55,025 nucleotides of DNA, taken from positions 1-55,025 of the forward strand of contig SFGN01000016.1 of assembly GCA_004556565.1 (NCBI GenBank), in the 5' to 3' direction. Each line of letters begins with the position of its first letter. The stretch's first letter is position 1. Below, piece by piece: positions 18,322 through 26,719 of this stretch. This stretch comes from Lachnospiraceae bacterium. Its GTDB lineage: Bacteria; Bacillota_A; Clostridia; Lachnospirales; Lachnospiraceae. The notes under the pieces are model-generated. The model had not been told where the DNA came from and made no database searches. It saw nothing but the letters and a program-made list of their open reading frames with translations. Position numbers and translations under genes: made by a program.

Positions 18322-20382
18322 TTATAATGTTTTTTCAAGCTGCCCACGTCCCATATCGCCCAGAACACGCTCGCGCAGTTTCTGATGTTCTTTGCTGCCA
18401 AGCCCGGGATCATCCCGCAAAAGTATATCTGCAGTTGCAGCGGCCGCTTTTAAGAGCTTAGCATCCTGATAGATATCTCCCAGTCTAAAGCCCATCTCTC
18501 CGCTTTGGCGCAGACCGAACAAGTCTCCCGGCCCACGAAGCCGTAAATCTTCGCTTGCAATAAAAAATCCGTCATTTGATTTGTTCAGGATTTCTAATCT
18601 TTCCTTTGTCTCTTTTGATTTTGAGGCACTCATAAAAATGCAGTAGGACTGATGTGCCCCACGCCCAACGCGTCCACGTAGCTGATGGAGCGATGCAAGT
18701 CCGAATCTCTCTGCGTTTTCAATCATAATCACAGATGCATTCGGCACATCTATTCCAACCTCAACAACGGTCGTGGATACCAGAATCTGAATCCGATTTT
18801 GCGAAAAATCTTCCATGATGCAGTCTTTTTCTTCCTGCTTCATTCTGCCGTGCAGGCATCCGACATGGATTTCGGTGCCCATGATTTCCTGAAGCTCCTG
18901 TGCATAATCCAATACATTTTCTGCTTCTATGTTCTCACTTTCTTCTACCATAGGGCAGATTACATAGCACTGTCTGCCCTCAGCCACCTGTTTTTTCATA
19001 AATTTGTAGGCAGTATTTCTATATCCGGTGTCAACCACACAGTTTTTGATCGGCAGTCTGTTTTTCGGCAATTCTCCGATGATGGAAATGTCAAGATCTC
19101 CGTATAAAATGATTGCCAGTGTCCTTGGGATTGGAGTGGCACTCATGACAAGTATGTGGGGATAAATTCCTTTATCCGCAAGCAGCTCTCTCTGCCTGAC
19201 TCCGAATCTGTGCTGTTCGTCTGTCACGACAAGAGCCAGCTTATGAAAAACCGTTTTTTCCTGAATCAAAGCATGGGTTCCGATAATAAAATCTGCTGTG
19301 CCCTCTGATATTTTTTGATATGCCGTTCGTTTCTCTTTTGCAGACATTGAGCCGGTCAGCAAAACCGCAGTCAAAGGAATATGGTATTGTTCCAGCATTT
19401 TTTCAATATTTGAAAAGTGTTGCCGTGCCAGAACTTCTGTCGGTGCCATCATGGCCGCCTGATATCCGTTCAGTCCTGCCAGCAGCATGGCAAGAAATGC
19501 AACAATTGTTTTGCCCGAGCCCACGTCTCCCTGGATAAGTCTTGACATCACATGTGTCCCCGTCATATCTGTATAGATTTCCTGGCAAACTTTTTTTTGT
19601 GCATCGGTCAGCTCATAAGGGAGTTCCCGTATGAACCGGTTAATTCGCACATCCCATCGTATACAGCAATGATTCAGCATTCGCTCTTCCTTTTCTTTTG
19701 ACATCCGCAGCGAAAGGATAAATACAAGAAATTCTTCAAATACAAGCCGCTTTCTCGCCTCATAGTATTGTTCTTTCGTTTCCGGAAAATGCATGGCTCT
19801 TAATGCATCCATATATTCGATAAAAGAATATTGTTTTTCCAGTTTTTCAGAAAGAATGTTCTCTTCAGCCTCATAGTATTCAAGTGCCTGCCGTACTGCT
19901 TTTGACACCATATTATTCGTCAGCCCTGCTGTCAAAGGATAGACAGGCTGGAGAGAATCCAGCTTTTCTTCGTATCTGGCTGCAGGATAAAACAGCTCCG
20001 GCTGCTCCATAATCAGGATATCTTTTTTTCGGATCACCTTTCCTCTGAGTGTGATTATACCTCCTTTTGCCAGCATATTTCTTAAAAACGGCTTCTGATA
20101 CCAGACTACTTTCAACACTCCGGTCAGATCTTTAAGCTGAAGAGTCGTAATCTGACGTTTTTGATTTCCTCCCACCTGAACTTTTCCGAAAATCGCTCCG
20201 CTGACAGTCATAATCCGTGCCTCCTCTAATTCACCGATGGAGACTGGGGCTTCATAGACTTCGTACCTTCGTGGAAAATGATGTATCAGATCGCCGACTG
20301 TATAAACGCCGGTTTTCTGAAAAAGCTTTTCGGTTTTCTCTCCGATACCTTTTAATACACTGATTTTGTCTTCTTCTTTCAT
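18322..20382 (-). CDS. recG: ATP-dependent DNA helicase RecG
   Basis: Branch-migrating helicase that remodels stalled forks and Holliday junctions. The 686 residues show an N-terminal helix-hairpin-helix start (VLKGIGEKTEKLF), the wedge/OB region (about 60-170), helicase motif I GDVGSGKT (near 280), DEQHRFG box (near 382) and motif VI QLRGRVGRG (near 590). ATG 20382 lies 6 bases after GAGG; an ATG two codons upstream is too close to the site. Third gene of asp23-fakA-recG, the usual Firmicute order. Confidence 0.97.
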   Translation of the reverse strand: MKEEDKISVLKGIGEKTEKLFQKTGVYTVGDLIHHFPRRYEVYEAPVSIGELEEARIMTVSGAIFGKVQVGGNQKRQITTLQLKDLTGVLKVVWYQKPFLRNMLAKGGIITLRGKVIRKKDILIMEQPELFYPAARYEEKLDSLQPVYPLTAGLTNNMVSKAVRQALEYYEAEENILSEKLEKQYSFIEYMDALRAMHFPETKEQYYEARKRLVFEEFLVFILSLRMSKEKEERMLNHCCIRWDVRINRFIRELPYELTDAQKKVCQEIYTDMTGTHVMSRLIQGDVGSGKTIVAFLAMLLAGLNGYQAAMMAPTEVLARQHFSNIEKMLEQYHIPLTAVLLTGSMSAKEKRTAYQKISEGTADFIIGTHALIQEKTVFHKLALVVTDEQHRFGVRQRELLADKGIYPHILVMSATPIPRTLAIILYGDLDISIIGELPKNRLPIKNCVVDTGYRNTAYKFMKKQVAEGRQCYVICPMVEESENIEAENVLDYAQELQEIMGTEIHVGCLHGRMKQEEKDCIMEDFSQNRIQILVSTTVVEVGIDVPNASVIMIENAERFGLASLHQLRGRVGRGAHQSYCIFMSASKSKETKERLEILNKSNDGFFIASEDLRLRGPGDLFGLRQSGEMGFRLGDIYQDAKLLKAAAATADILLRDDPGLGSKEHQKLRERVLGDMGRGQLEKTL

Positions 20383-20415
20383 TTTCATCCTCTGATCAAA
20401 TCATCATTTTAAGAA

Positions 20416-20444
20416 ACACGCATCCCGCCTGGCAGGATGCGTGT
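20416..20444 (-). terminator. Hairpin between fakA and recG, possible weak terminator
   Basis: A GC-rich perfect 10-bp stem (acacgcatcc / ggatgcgtgt) with loop of 9. On the minus strand it is followed by a short broken T stretch (TTTCTTAAAA), so partial termination or mRNA processing is more likely than a full stop. Confidence 0.55.
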
Positions 20445-20505
20445 CCTTAGAGAGTCTTACATTATATTATTATAAATTTATCATTTCTTATAATACATTT
20501 CAATC

Positions 20506-22164
20506 TTATTCCACAGATACAACATAGTAATAAATCGGCTGACCGCCGCAGTGCATATCCACATCTGCATCTGGGAACATTTCACTGATTTCACCCGCAA
20601 ACTTTACGGCATCCTCTTCCTGAATGTCCTGGCCGTAATACAGGCTGATTAATTCTGTTTCATCATCTGCCATAAGGGAAAGCATTTCTTTTGCAGTTGC
20701 CTCAATATCTTTCCCGACTGCAAGGATTCCTGCATCACCGATGCCCATGATATCTCCTTCATGGATTTCTTTATCGTCAATATGTGTATCGCGGACTGCA
20801 TACGTTACCTGCCCTGTTTTGACATTTTTGATTTCTTCAAGCATTACTTCTTCATTTTCAGCAGCCTCGGCATCCGGCATGAAATTGATGATAGCTGTGA
20901 TTCCCTGCGGGACAGTCTTTGTCGGGATGACGATGATATCCTTATCTTCTGTTAAAGATTTTGCCTGGTTGGCGGCAAGGATGATATTTTTATTATTCGG
21001 GAGTATGAAAATATGGTCTGCATTTACAGCATCAATAGCAGTAAGCATGTCCTCCGTACTCGGATTCATCGTCTGACCGCCTTCGATAATGTAATCAACA
21101 CCCAAATCGCGGAAAATATCATTCATGCCTTCTCCGATGGACACAGCAATAAATCCCACCTGCTTGCGTGGCTTTTCTGCGGCTTTTGTCTGTTCTGCGG
21201 CAAGCTTTTCAGCATCACGAATAAGCTTCTCCTGATGTTCTTCTCTCATATTATCAATCTTCATACGTGAAAGCTGTCCGTATGTGAGTGCTTTCTGGAT
21301 TGCAAGTCCGGGGTCATTGGTGTGGACATGAACCTTAACAACATCCTCATCTGCCACACAGACAATAGAATCGCCGATGCTTTCAAGGTATGCTTTAAAT
21401 TCATGTTCATTCTTCTCCGAAAATTCTGTTTCTGTCATGATAATAAACTCTGTACAATAGCCAAACTTAATATCTGCCGCTGCTTGTGCATCCGGTTTCA
21501 CCATCTTCGGAGTGCTTCCGGCTTCAATTGCAGTGTAATCAACTTCTTTTCCAAGGAATGCATCATAAGCACCGTTCAGTACTTCGATAAGTCCCTGTCC
21601 TCCGGAATCCACGACACCCGCTTCTTTCAGAACAGGAAGCATATCCGGTGTCTTAGCAAGCACCTCTTTTGCATATTCGATAACCGCCGGTATGAATACC
21701 TCAAGGTCATCCGTTGTCTCTGCCATCTCTCTGGCTTTGTCGGATAATCCCTTCGCAACAGTTAAAATTGTTCCTTCCTTCGGCTTCATGACAGCTTTAT
21801 AAGCTGTTTTAGTTGCACGTTCACATGCAGCTGCCAGAATTTCCGTGTCAATCTCGCTGAAATCGCGGACACCTTTTGTAAAACCACGAAGCAATTGAGA
21901 AAGGATTACTCCGGAATTACCCCGTGCCCCTCGCAGTGAACCGGAAGAAATTGCCTTGGACACCGTGAGCATATCTTTCTTTCCAAGTGCATTCACTTCT
22001 CTTGCGGCAGACATGATCGTCATAGTCATATTGGTTCCTGTATCGCCGTCCGGAACAGGAAATACATTCAGTTCGTTGATAATTTCTTTTTTTGCCTCCA
22101 GATTCGCTGCCCCGGCAAGGAACATCCTGGTAAGCAGCTCTGCATTTATCGTTTTCGTTGCCAC
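20506..22164 (-). CDS. fakA: Fatty acid kinase subunit FakA (DAK2 domain, YloV-like)
   Basis: Phosphorylates fatty acids presented by a FakB (DegV-type) binding protein for phospholipid synthesis. The 552 residues hold the ATP-binding DAK2 domain at the N-terminus (NVFPVPDGDTGTNM, SLRGARGNSGVILSQ, DSGGQGL near 185) and a C-terminal DegV/EDD-like domain. No fakB is in this window. The GTG start at 22164 sits 8 bases after AAGGAGG; a TTG further upstream has no such site. It follows asp23 by 13 bases. Confidence 0.93.
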   Translation of the reverse strand: MATKTINAELLTRMFLAGAANLEAKKEIINELNVFPVPDGDTGTNMTMTIMSAAREVNALGKKDMLTVSKAISSGSLRGARGNSGVILSQLLRGFTKGVRDFSEIDTEILAAACERATKTAYKAVMKPKEGTILTVAKGLSDKAREMAETTDDLEVFIPAVIEYAKEVLAKTPDMLPVLKEAGVVDSGGQGLIEVLNGAYDAFLGKEVDYTAIEAGSTPKMVKPDAQAAADIKFGYCTEFIIMTETEFSEKNEHEFKAYLESIGDSIVCVADEDVVKVHVHTNDPGLAIQKALTYGQLSRMKIDNMREEHQEKLIRDAEKLAAEQTKAAEKPRKQVGFIAVSIGEGMNDIFRDLGVDYIIEGGQTMNPSTEDMLTAIDAVNADHIFILPNNKNIILAANQAKSLTEDKDIIVIPTKTVPQGITAIINFMPDAEAAENEEVMLEEIKNVKTGQVTYAVRDTHIDDKEIHEGDIMGIGDAGILAVGKDIEATAKEMLSLMADDETELISLYYGQDIQEEDAVKFAGEISEMFPDADVDMHCGGQPIYYYVVSVE

Positions 22165-22177
22165 GTAATTATCCTCC

Positions 22178-22537
22178 TTAATCAATCACTCTGACACCTT
22201 CAACGAAGATGTTGATTTTCTCGACAGTCATACCGGTAAATTCCTCAACCTTATATTTTACGTTATTCATAAGATTATCGGATACAGAAAGGATATTCAC
22301 GCCATAAGCGACAATCACGTGAAAGTTTAAAACAAGGCTGTTATTGTCGGAAATGATAACCTGAATTCCTTTTGTCAGAACGTCTTTTTTCAACAGCTTA
22401 ACAAGACCGTCTTTCATGCTCACAGCTGCCATTCCGACAATCCCAAAGCACTCAACCGCAACAGAGCCGGCATATCTGGCAATTACATCCGGATTGATTG
22501 TAATAATACCCAAATCAGTACTCATACTACCTTTCAT
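22178..22537 (-). CDS. Asp23/Gls24 family protein (YloU-like)
   Basis: A 119-residue member of the Asp23 family, whose staphylococcal member is membrane-associated and linked to envelope stress. Features include LGIITINPDVIARYAGSVA near the start, VECFGIVGM, and the C-terminal VEEFTGMTVEKINIFVEGV signature. It has no membrane segment of its own. The ATG at 22537 follows GGAGG by 8 bases. It precedes fakA and recG, as yloU does in Bacillus. Confidence 0.93.
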   Translation of the reverse strand: MKGSMSTDLGIITINPDVIARYAGSVAVECFGIVGMAAVSMKDGLVKLLKKDVLTKGIQVIISDNNSLVLNFHVIVAYGVNILSVSDNLMNNVKYKVEEFTGMTVEKINIFVEGVRVID

Positions 22538-22587
22538 AATATATTCCTCCAATTCATAATGGATTTTTTCGCATAAATATCAAATAT

Positions 22588-22616
22588 AGTATACTCTTTT
22601 TCCTTTAAATTTACAA
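22588..22616 (-). promoter_or_regulatory. Promoter of the asp23-fakA-recG operon
   Basis: TTGTAA (22611-22616), a 17-base spacer and TATACT (22588-22593) on the minus strand, about 50 bases upstream of the asp23 start. Confidence 0.7.
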
Positions 22617-22709
22617 TATAAATTAATGCCTGCATTATGTAAAAAGTAAAAAATGCTAAAGTAGAGTGTAAAAAGGTTGTAAAAAACTTACAGTTCGTCC
22701 AAAAAACAC

Positions 22710-22738
22710 TTGCAATCATTATTTCTTTCTGATAGAAT
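22710..22738 (+). promoter_or_regulatory. Promoter of rpmB
   Basis: TTGCAA (22710-22715), a 17-base spacer and TAGAAT (22733-22738) on the plus strand, about 53 bases before the rpmB start. Confidence 0.7.
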
Positions 22739-22790
22739 ACTATTGTTGTGAGTCTGTGAAGACTATTTCAGATTGTTAGGAGGTGCGATC

Positions 22791-22976
22791 ATGGCTAAAT
22801 GTGCTATTTGTGAAAAGGGTGCTCATTTCGGTAATAACGTAAGTCACTCTAATAGAAAATCACCAAGAATGTGGAAATCTAACATCAAATCCGTTAGAGT
22901 GAAGACAGAAGGCGGTTCAAAAAGAATGTATGTTTGTACATCTTGCCTGAAGTCAGGTTGCGTTGAACGTGCTTAA
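22791..22976 (+). CDS. rpmB: 50S ribosomal protein L28
   Basis: A large-subunit ribosomal protein of 61 residues. MAKCAICEKG, then the SHSNRKSPRMWKSNIKSVRV core, is diagnostic. It keeps two Cys pairs (KCAIC and VCTSC), the zinc-binding form. The ATG at 22791 follows AGGAGG by 7 bases; the in-frame codons upstream are the ribosome site itself. It is monocistronic, divergent from asp23 as in Bacillus, with its own promoter and a perfect terminator. Confidence 0.97.
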   Translation: MAKCAICEKGAHFGNNVSHSNRKSPRMWKSNIKSVRVKTEGGSKRMYVCTSCLKSGCVERA

Positions 22977-23030
22977 TCGCACAGACGTGCTTCTGCAAAA
23001 AAGCAGTAGAAATAAAAGATTATCTAAAAT

Positions 23031-23070
23031 AAAGACTCAATATCTATCAATAGATATTGAGTCTTTTTTA
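23031..23070 (+). terminator. Intrinsic terminator of rpmB
   Basis: A 16-bp perfect stem (arms 23031-23046 and 23051-23066, loop of 4) followed by a T-run to 23070. The A-run on the other side may let it also stop minus-strand transcripts coming from gerW. Confidence 0.88.
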
Positions 23071-23126
23071 CGGCCATCCTCAAACTATCATGTGCACATT
23101 AAAACGCCGGCAGCATTCCTGAATAT

Positions 23127-23270
23127 TCAGCACCTGCAGAACATCAGATATCCTGCAGCCGCACATATCAGGAACAGAACAATCTCCCAGAAAAGTGAAA
23201 CAGGAATTATTATTATCAGCAGCATTCCGATTGATATGCAGATCAAAGCAAAACCTAACACCCGTTTCAT
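23127..23270 (-). CDS. 47-residue membrane protein downstream of gerW
   Basis: A very short gene, easily missed. The product starts MKRVLGFALICISIGM and continues as two hydrophobic stretches (about 5-23 and 28-45) around a short PVSLFWE turn, ending YLMFCRC. The ATG has AGGA 8 bases upstream, and the reading frame fills the gap between gerW and the rpmB terminator on the gerW strand. It is probably co-transcribed with gerW, a sporulation gene. Function unknown; a small helical-hairpin membrane peptide is the simplest description. Confidence 0.6.
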   Translation of the reverse strand: MKRVLGFALICISIGMLLIIIIPVSLFWEIVLFLICAAAGYLMFCRC

Positions 23271-23332
23271 GTATCAGTTCCTGTTCCTCTCATATTATCT
23301 TTATTTCAATATATATGAACACCTGCAGCCGG

Positions 23333-23734
23333 TTATTCCTTTTTTTTAGAAGCTTCCTCTAAAATTTCATCCACATCTTCTTCTGTCACTTTATCTTCTT
23401 TTTTTGTTGTAATCTTGTCAAGTACATCAGGCACCATTTCAAGGATTTTTGTAATGGTATCCGGATTTTTCACATGTACCAGGCGTGTAGTGCCGTCTTT
23501 GATTACAAGAACGGCGCTGGGAGTAATCTTTCCACCCATTCCGCCCATACCTTTATCTTTTTTATCTCCTTCCGCCGCACCTGCGCCGATTCCGAAAGAG
23601 ATATCAACAAGAGGAATTAATGTGACATCCCCGACTGTAACTGAATCTCCGACCACTGTCTTAGATGATACAACAGACTCCATTCCCTCAAATAAAGATG
23701 CTACGGTTGTTTTTAAATTGTTTGTTCCTGCCAT
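23333..23734 (-). CDS. gerW: GerW family sporulation protein (YtfJ-like)
   Basis: A 133-residue protein of the GerW/YtfJ family, associated in Bacillus with spore germination. The family pattern is visible: an N-terminal helix, VVGDSVTVGDVTLIPLV, a Gly-rich loop (GIGAGAAEG and GMGGMGGKI) and SAVLVIKDG. The C-terminal 35 residues are highly charged (Lys/Glu). It follows AAGGAGG. The upstream DUF2953 gene corresponds to Bacillus ytfI, the usual neighbour of ytfJ. Confidence 0.92.
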   Translation of the reverse strand: MAGTNNLKTTVASLFEGMESVVSSKTVVGDSVTVGDVTLIPLVDISFGIGAGAAEGDKKDKGMGGMGGKITPSAVLVIKDGTTRLVHVKNPDTITKILEMVPDVLDKITTKKEDKVTEEDVDEILEEASKKKE

Positions 23735-23774
23735 TTCAATTCCTCCTTATTAATGGTATGGCTACCGGTTATAA

Positions 23775-24791
23775 TTATTCGTCCAGCTTAAAGTTACGGA
23801 TATGGTGAAAAGTTGTCCTTATGTTTTTATTACAGATCAGATTTAACCCTGAAACTGCAAAGATTCCTGCCCTTATATGACCTTTGATGAAAAGACTTCC
23901 TTTAAAAATTTTACTCTGGAAATCAGGCGTTACGTTCACACACTTGCCTAAAGAAGGATAAAACATACAATACAGGGCCAGGATATTTCCGGTAACAGAC
24001 GGATCTTCAAAACCAAAACAGACATCTGCTTCCAAGCGTTTCGGTTTCAGTCGGTGCATCATTTTTTTTAATTCTTTTATGGTTTTTGTAAATGCAGTTC
24101 TGTGAATCTCATCAGTCAGGAAATCAAGGACCTTATTTTTCTTGTTTACAATCAGCTCTATTTTAGCACAAGTCTTGCGGAAAGTACATTTTATCTTTTC
24201 AAAAAAGGCTTCCACTTTATCATCCAATGTATCTTCGTCTTTTTGCTTCTCTGTACTTCTCGAATTTTCTGATTTTCTTGTATTTCCTGATTTCCGGTCC
24301 TCTGCTTTTTTATCGGAAGATAATATTTCTGTTTTTGCTTCTTCCTGCTCTAAAACCATTTCTTTCTCTGGATTCTTCTCCTGCTTAATAATTATTTCTT
24401 TCTCCGGGATATTCCCCTGCTTAATATTTGTTTCTTTCTCTGAGTTCTTCTCCTGCTTAATACTTGTTTCTTCCTCCGGGCCTTTCTCCTCTTTTGTATC
24501 GCTTTTTCCTTCTTCTTCAGACTGTTCGCTGCTGAAATGTTTCCATGCAATATGAAAGTTCCAGGTAAGCTTTTCTTCTTTGTATCGGATGTCTGCTCCG
24601 AACAGGTGGAACAGAATGTACAAACGTGCATATACATCCAATGATGATAAACCCCCGTCACAGCTGCACTCCGCAATATAGCGAAGAGGCAGGAAAAGTG
24701 CGAACAAAATCAATAATACCAGCAATCCCAGTATCACAAGAAGAATACATCCGATTATTTTCAAAATAAGAAAAATAATATGCAACAACAT
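23775..24791 (-). CDS. DUF2953 domain protein (YtfI-like) with an internal repeat linker
   Basis: A 338-residue membrane-anchored protein of unknown function. One long hydrophobic segment fills residues 4-36. The DUF2953-type domain seems split: part at about 38-88 (LDVYARLYILFHLFGADI) and part at about 195-338 (KEL KKMMHRLKPKRLEADVCFGFEDPSVTG region). Between them lies a charged linker of about 110 residues that includes four copies of a 12-residue unit (PEKExxIKQEKN type, residues 105-152). Neighbouring gerW supports a spore-related role. The repeat region may vary between strains. Confidence 0.82.
   Translation of the reverse strand: MLLHIIFLILKIIGCILLVILGLLVLLILFALFLPLRYIAECSCDGGLSSLDVYARLYILFHLFGADIRYKEEKLTWNFHIAWKHFSSEQSEEEGKSDTKEEKGPEEETSIKQEKNSEKETNIKQGNIPEKEIIIKQEKNPEKEMVLEQEEAKTEILSSDKKAEDRKSGNTRKSENSRSTEKQKDEDTLDDKVEAFFEKIKCTFRKTCAKIELIVNKKNKVLDFLTDEIHRTAFTKTIKELKKMMHRLKPKRLEADVCFGFEDPSVTGNILALYCMFYPSLGKCVNVTPDFQSKIFKGSLFIKGHIRAGIFAVSGLNLICNKNIRTTFHHIRNFKLDE
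24336..24479 (-). repeat. 36-bp tandem repeat inside the DUF2953 gene, four units
   Basis: Four in-frame 36-base units encode 12-residue repeats of the type PEKExxIKQEKN. The units diverge moderately; the most conserved piece encodes IKQEKN. It lengthens a disordered acidic/basic linker without breaking the frame. Confidence 0.8.
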
Positions 24792-24808
24792 TTCTACTCT
24801 CTTCCCTC

Positions 24809-25132
24809 TTATTGCAGTTCTGCCATAAAATATTTTTTAATATCTGTTCCTCCCGTAGTTTTAACGACATCCTTTGTGATTTTCCGTACCAGTTCGGCTG
24901 CCACGTCATAGCTGTCGGCAAGACCTATGATCCATAGGACATCCTGCTGATAAACATCCTGATGTAACATTGATGCCGTAAAAAATTCCAGTTGGTTCTG
25001 TGCGCTCTTTGCCGGAGTAATTAAATAAAGGAACGGAGAATACTTACCTTCTGTCAAATCTTTGATTATGCTGAATTGTTTTTCTCTCAGCTTTTCACTG
25101 ATATATAGTTTACGATAACATCTGATCATCAT
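24809..25132 (-). CDS. Unknown conserved-looking 107-residue protein
   Basis: A small soluble protein beginning MMIRCYRKLYISEKL, with FLYLITPAKSAQNQLEFFTASML in the middle and a second half LWIIGLADSYDVAAELVRKITKDV ending GTDIKKYF. The strand/helix alternation suggests a compact alpha/beta fold. I recall similar small proteins in other Lachnospiraceae but no assigned function. AAGGA lies 8 bases before the first ATG. It sits 17 bases upstream of the DUF2953 gene, so it belongs to that sporulation-linked transcript. Confidence 0.7.
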   Translation of the reverse strand: MMIRCYRKLYISEKLREKQFSIIKDLTEGKYSPFLYLITPAKSAQNQLEFFTASMLHQDVYQQDVLWIIGLADSYDVAAELVRKITKDVVKTTGGTDIKKYFMAELQ

Positions 25133-25180
25133 ATATTTATTCCTTCTCCCAAACAGAACATCTCACATCATGAAAAAGTT

Positions 25181-25227
25181 CAGACCGTTCCATTCTCTTC
25201 GATTCAAAAATCAATGAACGGCGTCTG
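25181..25227 (-). terminator. Hairpin terminator after the PBP gene
   Basis: Arms cagac-cgtt-catt and aatg-aacg-gtctg pair with small bulges; the minus strand continues AACTTTTTC. It lies 20 bases past the PBP stop and before the 107-residue gene. Confidence 0.6.
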
Positions 25228-25246
25228 ATTTCTGTTTTTTCTAAGA

Positions 25247-26719
25247 TTATTGATTCTGATAATATGCATCTAAAACCTGTTTTGCAATAGGAACTGCTCT
25301 GGCTCCGTCGTTTCCGTCATAACCCTCTATAATTACACTGATTACAATGTCGGGATTGTCTACATTTGTAAAACCGACGAACCAGGAGTGTGTTTTTTCT
25401 CCGTCGCTCATACTATATTCCGCTGTTCCTGTCTTTCCGGCAACTGTATATCCCGCACCATTAAACAGGCTTGCTGTTCCTTCTGTTACAACAGCACTCA
25501 TGTATTCTTTTAACTGGAAAGCCTCTTCTGCAGTCATCAGGTTTTTATAGTTTTTCGGCATGTTCTTTGTAATTTCCGTTCCGGTATAATTTGTGACTTT
25601 TTCTACAAGATACGGCTCCATGAGCTTTCCGCCATTTGCCACGGCTGCAGTTATTAACGCCATGTGGTACGGGCTGACCAGCGTATTCCCCTGTCCCATG
25701 GCGGTCATCATGATTTCAGAAGCATCTGTATTTTTGTCTACAGTAAAAGAACTTTTTGTATAATCCATTGTACATGGAAGCTTCTTATTAAACAACAGAT
25801 CCTCTGCTGTCTTCCGAAAAGACGTTTTATCCAGTGTCAGACCGATATTTGCAAAGGAAGAGTTGCAGGAATTGGCAAGAGAACTTCGCAGGTCCTGTGT
25901 GCCGTGTGCCGTGCTGTTAAAACAATTAATAGTAGTTTCCCCGTAATTTATAGAGCCATAACAATCATACCGGTAGTCTTCGTAATTATCATATTCCCGC
26001 ATAAATTCCAGGGCAGTAACAATTTTAAATGTTGAGCCGGGTGCATAAGCACCCTGTGTTGCACGGTTCAAAAGCGGGCTGTTATCTTCATCCGTATTCA
26101 GATAATCCCATTCGTATTCAATCTGATTTGGGTCAAATGAAGGGCTGGACAACATTGTCAGGATTTTTCCGGTCGATGCTTCCATGACTACAACAGCACC
26201 TTTGTTCTGCCCCATTGCCTGAGAGGCCGCCTGCTGAAGAGACGCATCCAGCGTAGTGACCACAGTGTCGCCCATATGTTTTTTGTCCTGAAACTCATTT
26301 CTTATTTTTTCAATAAAAAATGCATTAGAAGTTAACAAATCGAAATTTTCAGATGCTTCAAGGCCTGATTTTCCATAGCTCTGACTGCTGTATCCGATAA
26401 CATGGGCAAACACGGAACCAAAAGGGTAAACCCTCATTTCTGTCCCGTCTTCCGCCACCTGTGTTTCCGCAAGGACAACGCCGTTCTTATCGGTGATTGA
26501 TCCCCGTACTACCTGTTCCGCAAAATTATTCTGCCTTTCGTTATAAGGGCTGTTCACAATTGTTTTCGCCCGGACAACATTAAAATAAACAAGGTATGCC
26601 ATAAGAGCAAGGAACAGGATAACAAAAAAATACATAATCCTAGCGAACTCTTTGTTTTGGAACTTCCTCGAACGCACCGGGTTTTTTTCGTTTCTTTTTG
26701 GTTTTTGTTTTCTGTCCAT
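25247..26719 (-). CDS. Class B penicillin-binding protein (transpeptidase)
   Basis: Cross-links peptidoglycan as the transpeptidase partner of the SEDS polymerase encoded just upstream. The 490 residues have a basic cytoplasmic N-terminus, one membrane helix (about 29-50), a dimerisation-type region (VVRGSITDKNG) and the transpeptidase domain with STFK (Ser229/Lys232), an SCN motif near 284 and KTGTAE near 430. The start is uncertain: ATG 26719 overlaps the SEDS gene by 80 bases, TTG 26749 by 110, while ATG 26635 avoids overlap but deletes the conserved basic N-terminus. PbpA/SpoVD-like; sporulation or elongation role cannot be told apart here. Confidence 0.9.
   Translation of the reverse strand: MDRKQKPKRNEKNPVRSRKFQNKEFARIMYFFVILFLALMAYLVYFNVVRAKTIVNSPYNERQNNFAEQVVRGSITDKNGVVLAETQVAEDGTEMRVYPFGSVFAHVIGYSSQSYGKSGLEASENFDLLTSNAFFIEKIRNEFQDKKHMGDTVVTTLDASLQQAASQAMGQNKGAVVVMEASTGKILTMLSSPSFDPNQIEYEWDYLNTDEDNSPLLNRATQGAYAPGSTFKIVTALEFMREYDNYEDYRYDCYGSINYGETTINCFNSTAHGTQDLRSSLANSCNSSFANIGLTLDKTSFRKTAEDLLFNKKLPCTMDYTKSSFTVDKNTDASEIMMTAMGQGNTLVSPYHMALITAAVANGGKLMEPYLVEKVTNYTGTEITKNMPKNYKNLMTAEEAFQLKEYMSAVVTEGTASLFNGAGYTVAGKTGTAEYSMSDGEKTHSWFVGFTNVDNPDIVISVIIEGYDGNDGARAVPIAKQVLDAYYQNQ

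Noticed and set aside
22963..23349. 128-residue plus-strand frame after rpmB
   Set aside because: It runs through the rpmB terminator, has no ribosome site and overlaps the gerW end and the 47-residue gene on the other strand; composition is that of antisense.
24336..24479. Possible CRISPR-like array
   Set aside because: Units are contiguous, in frame and coding, with no spacers; it is a protein repeat.
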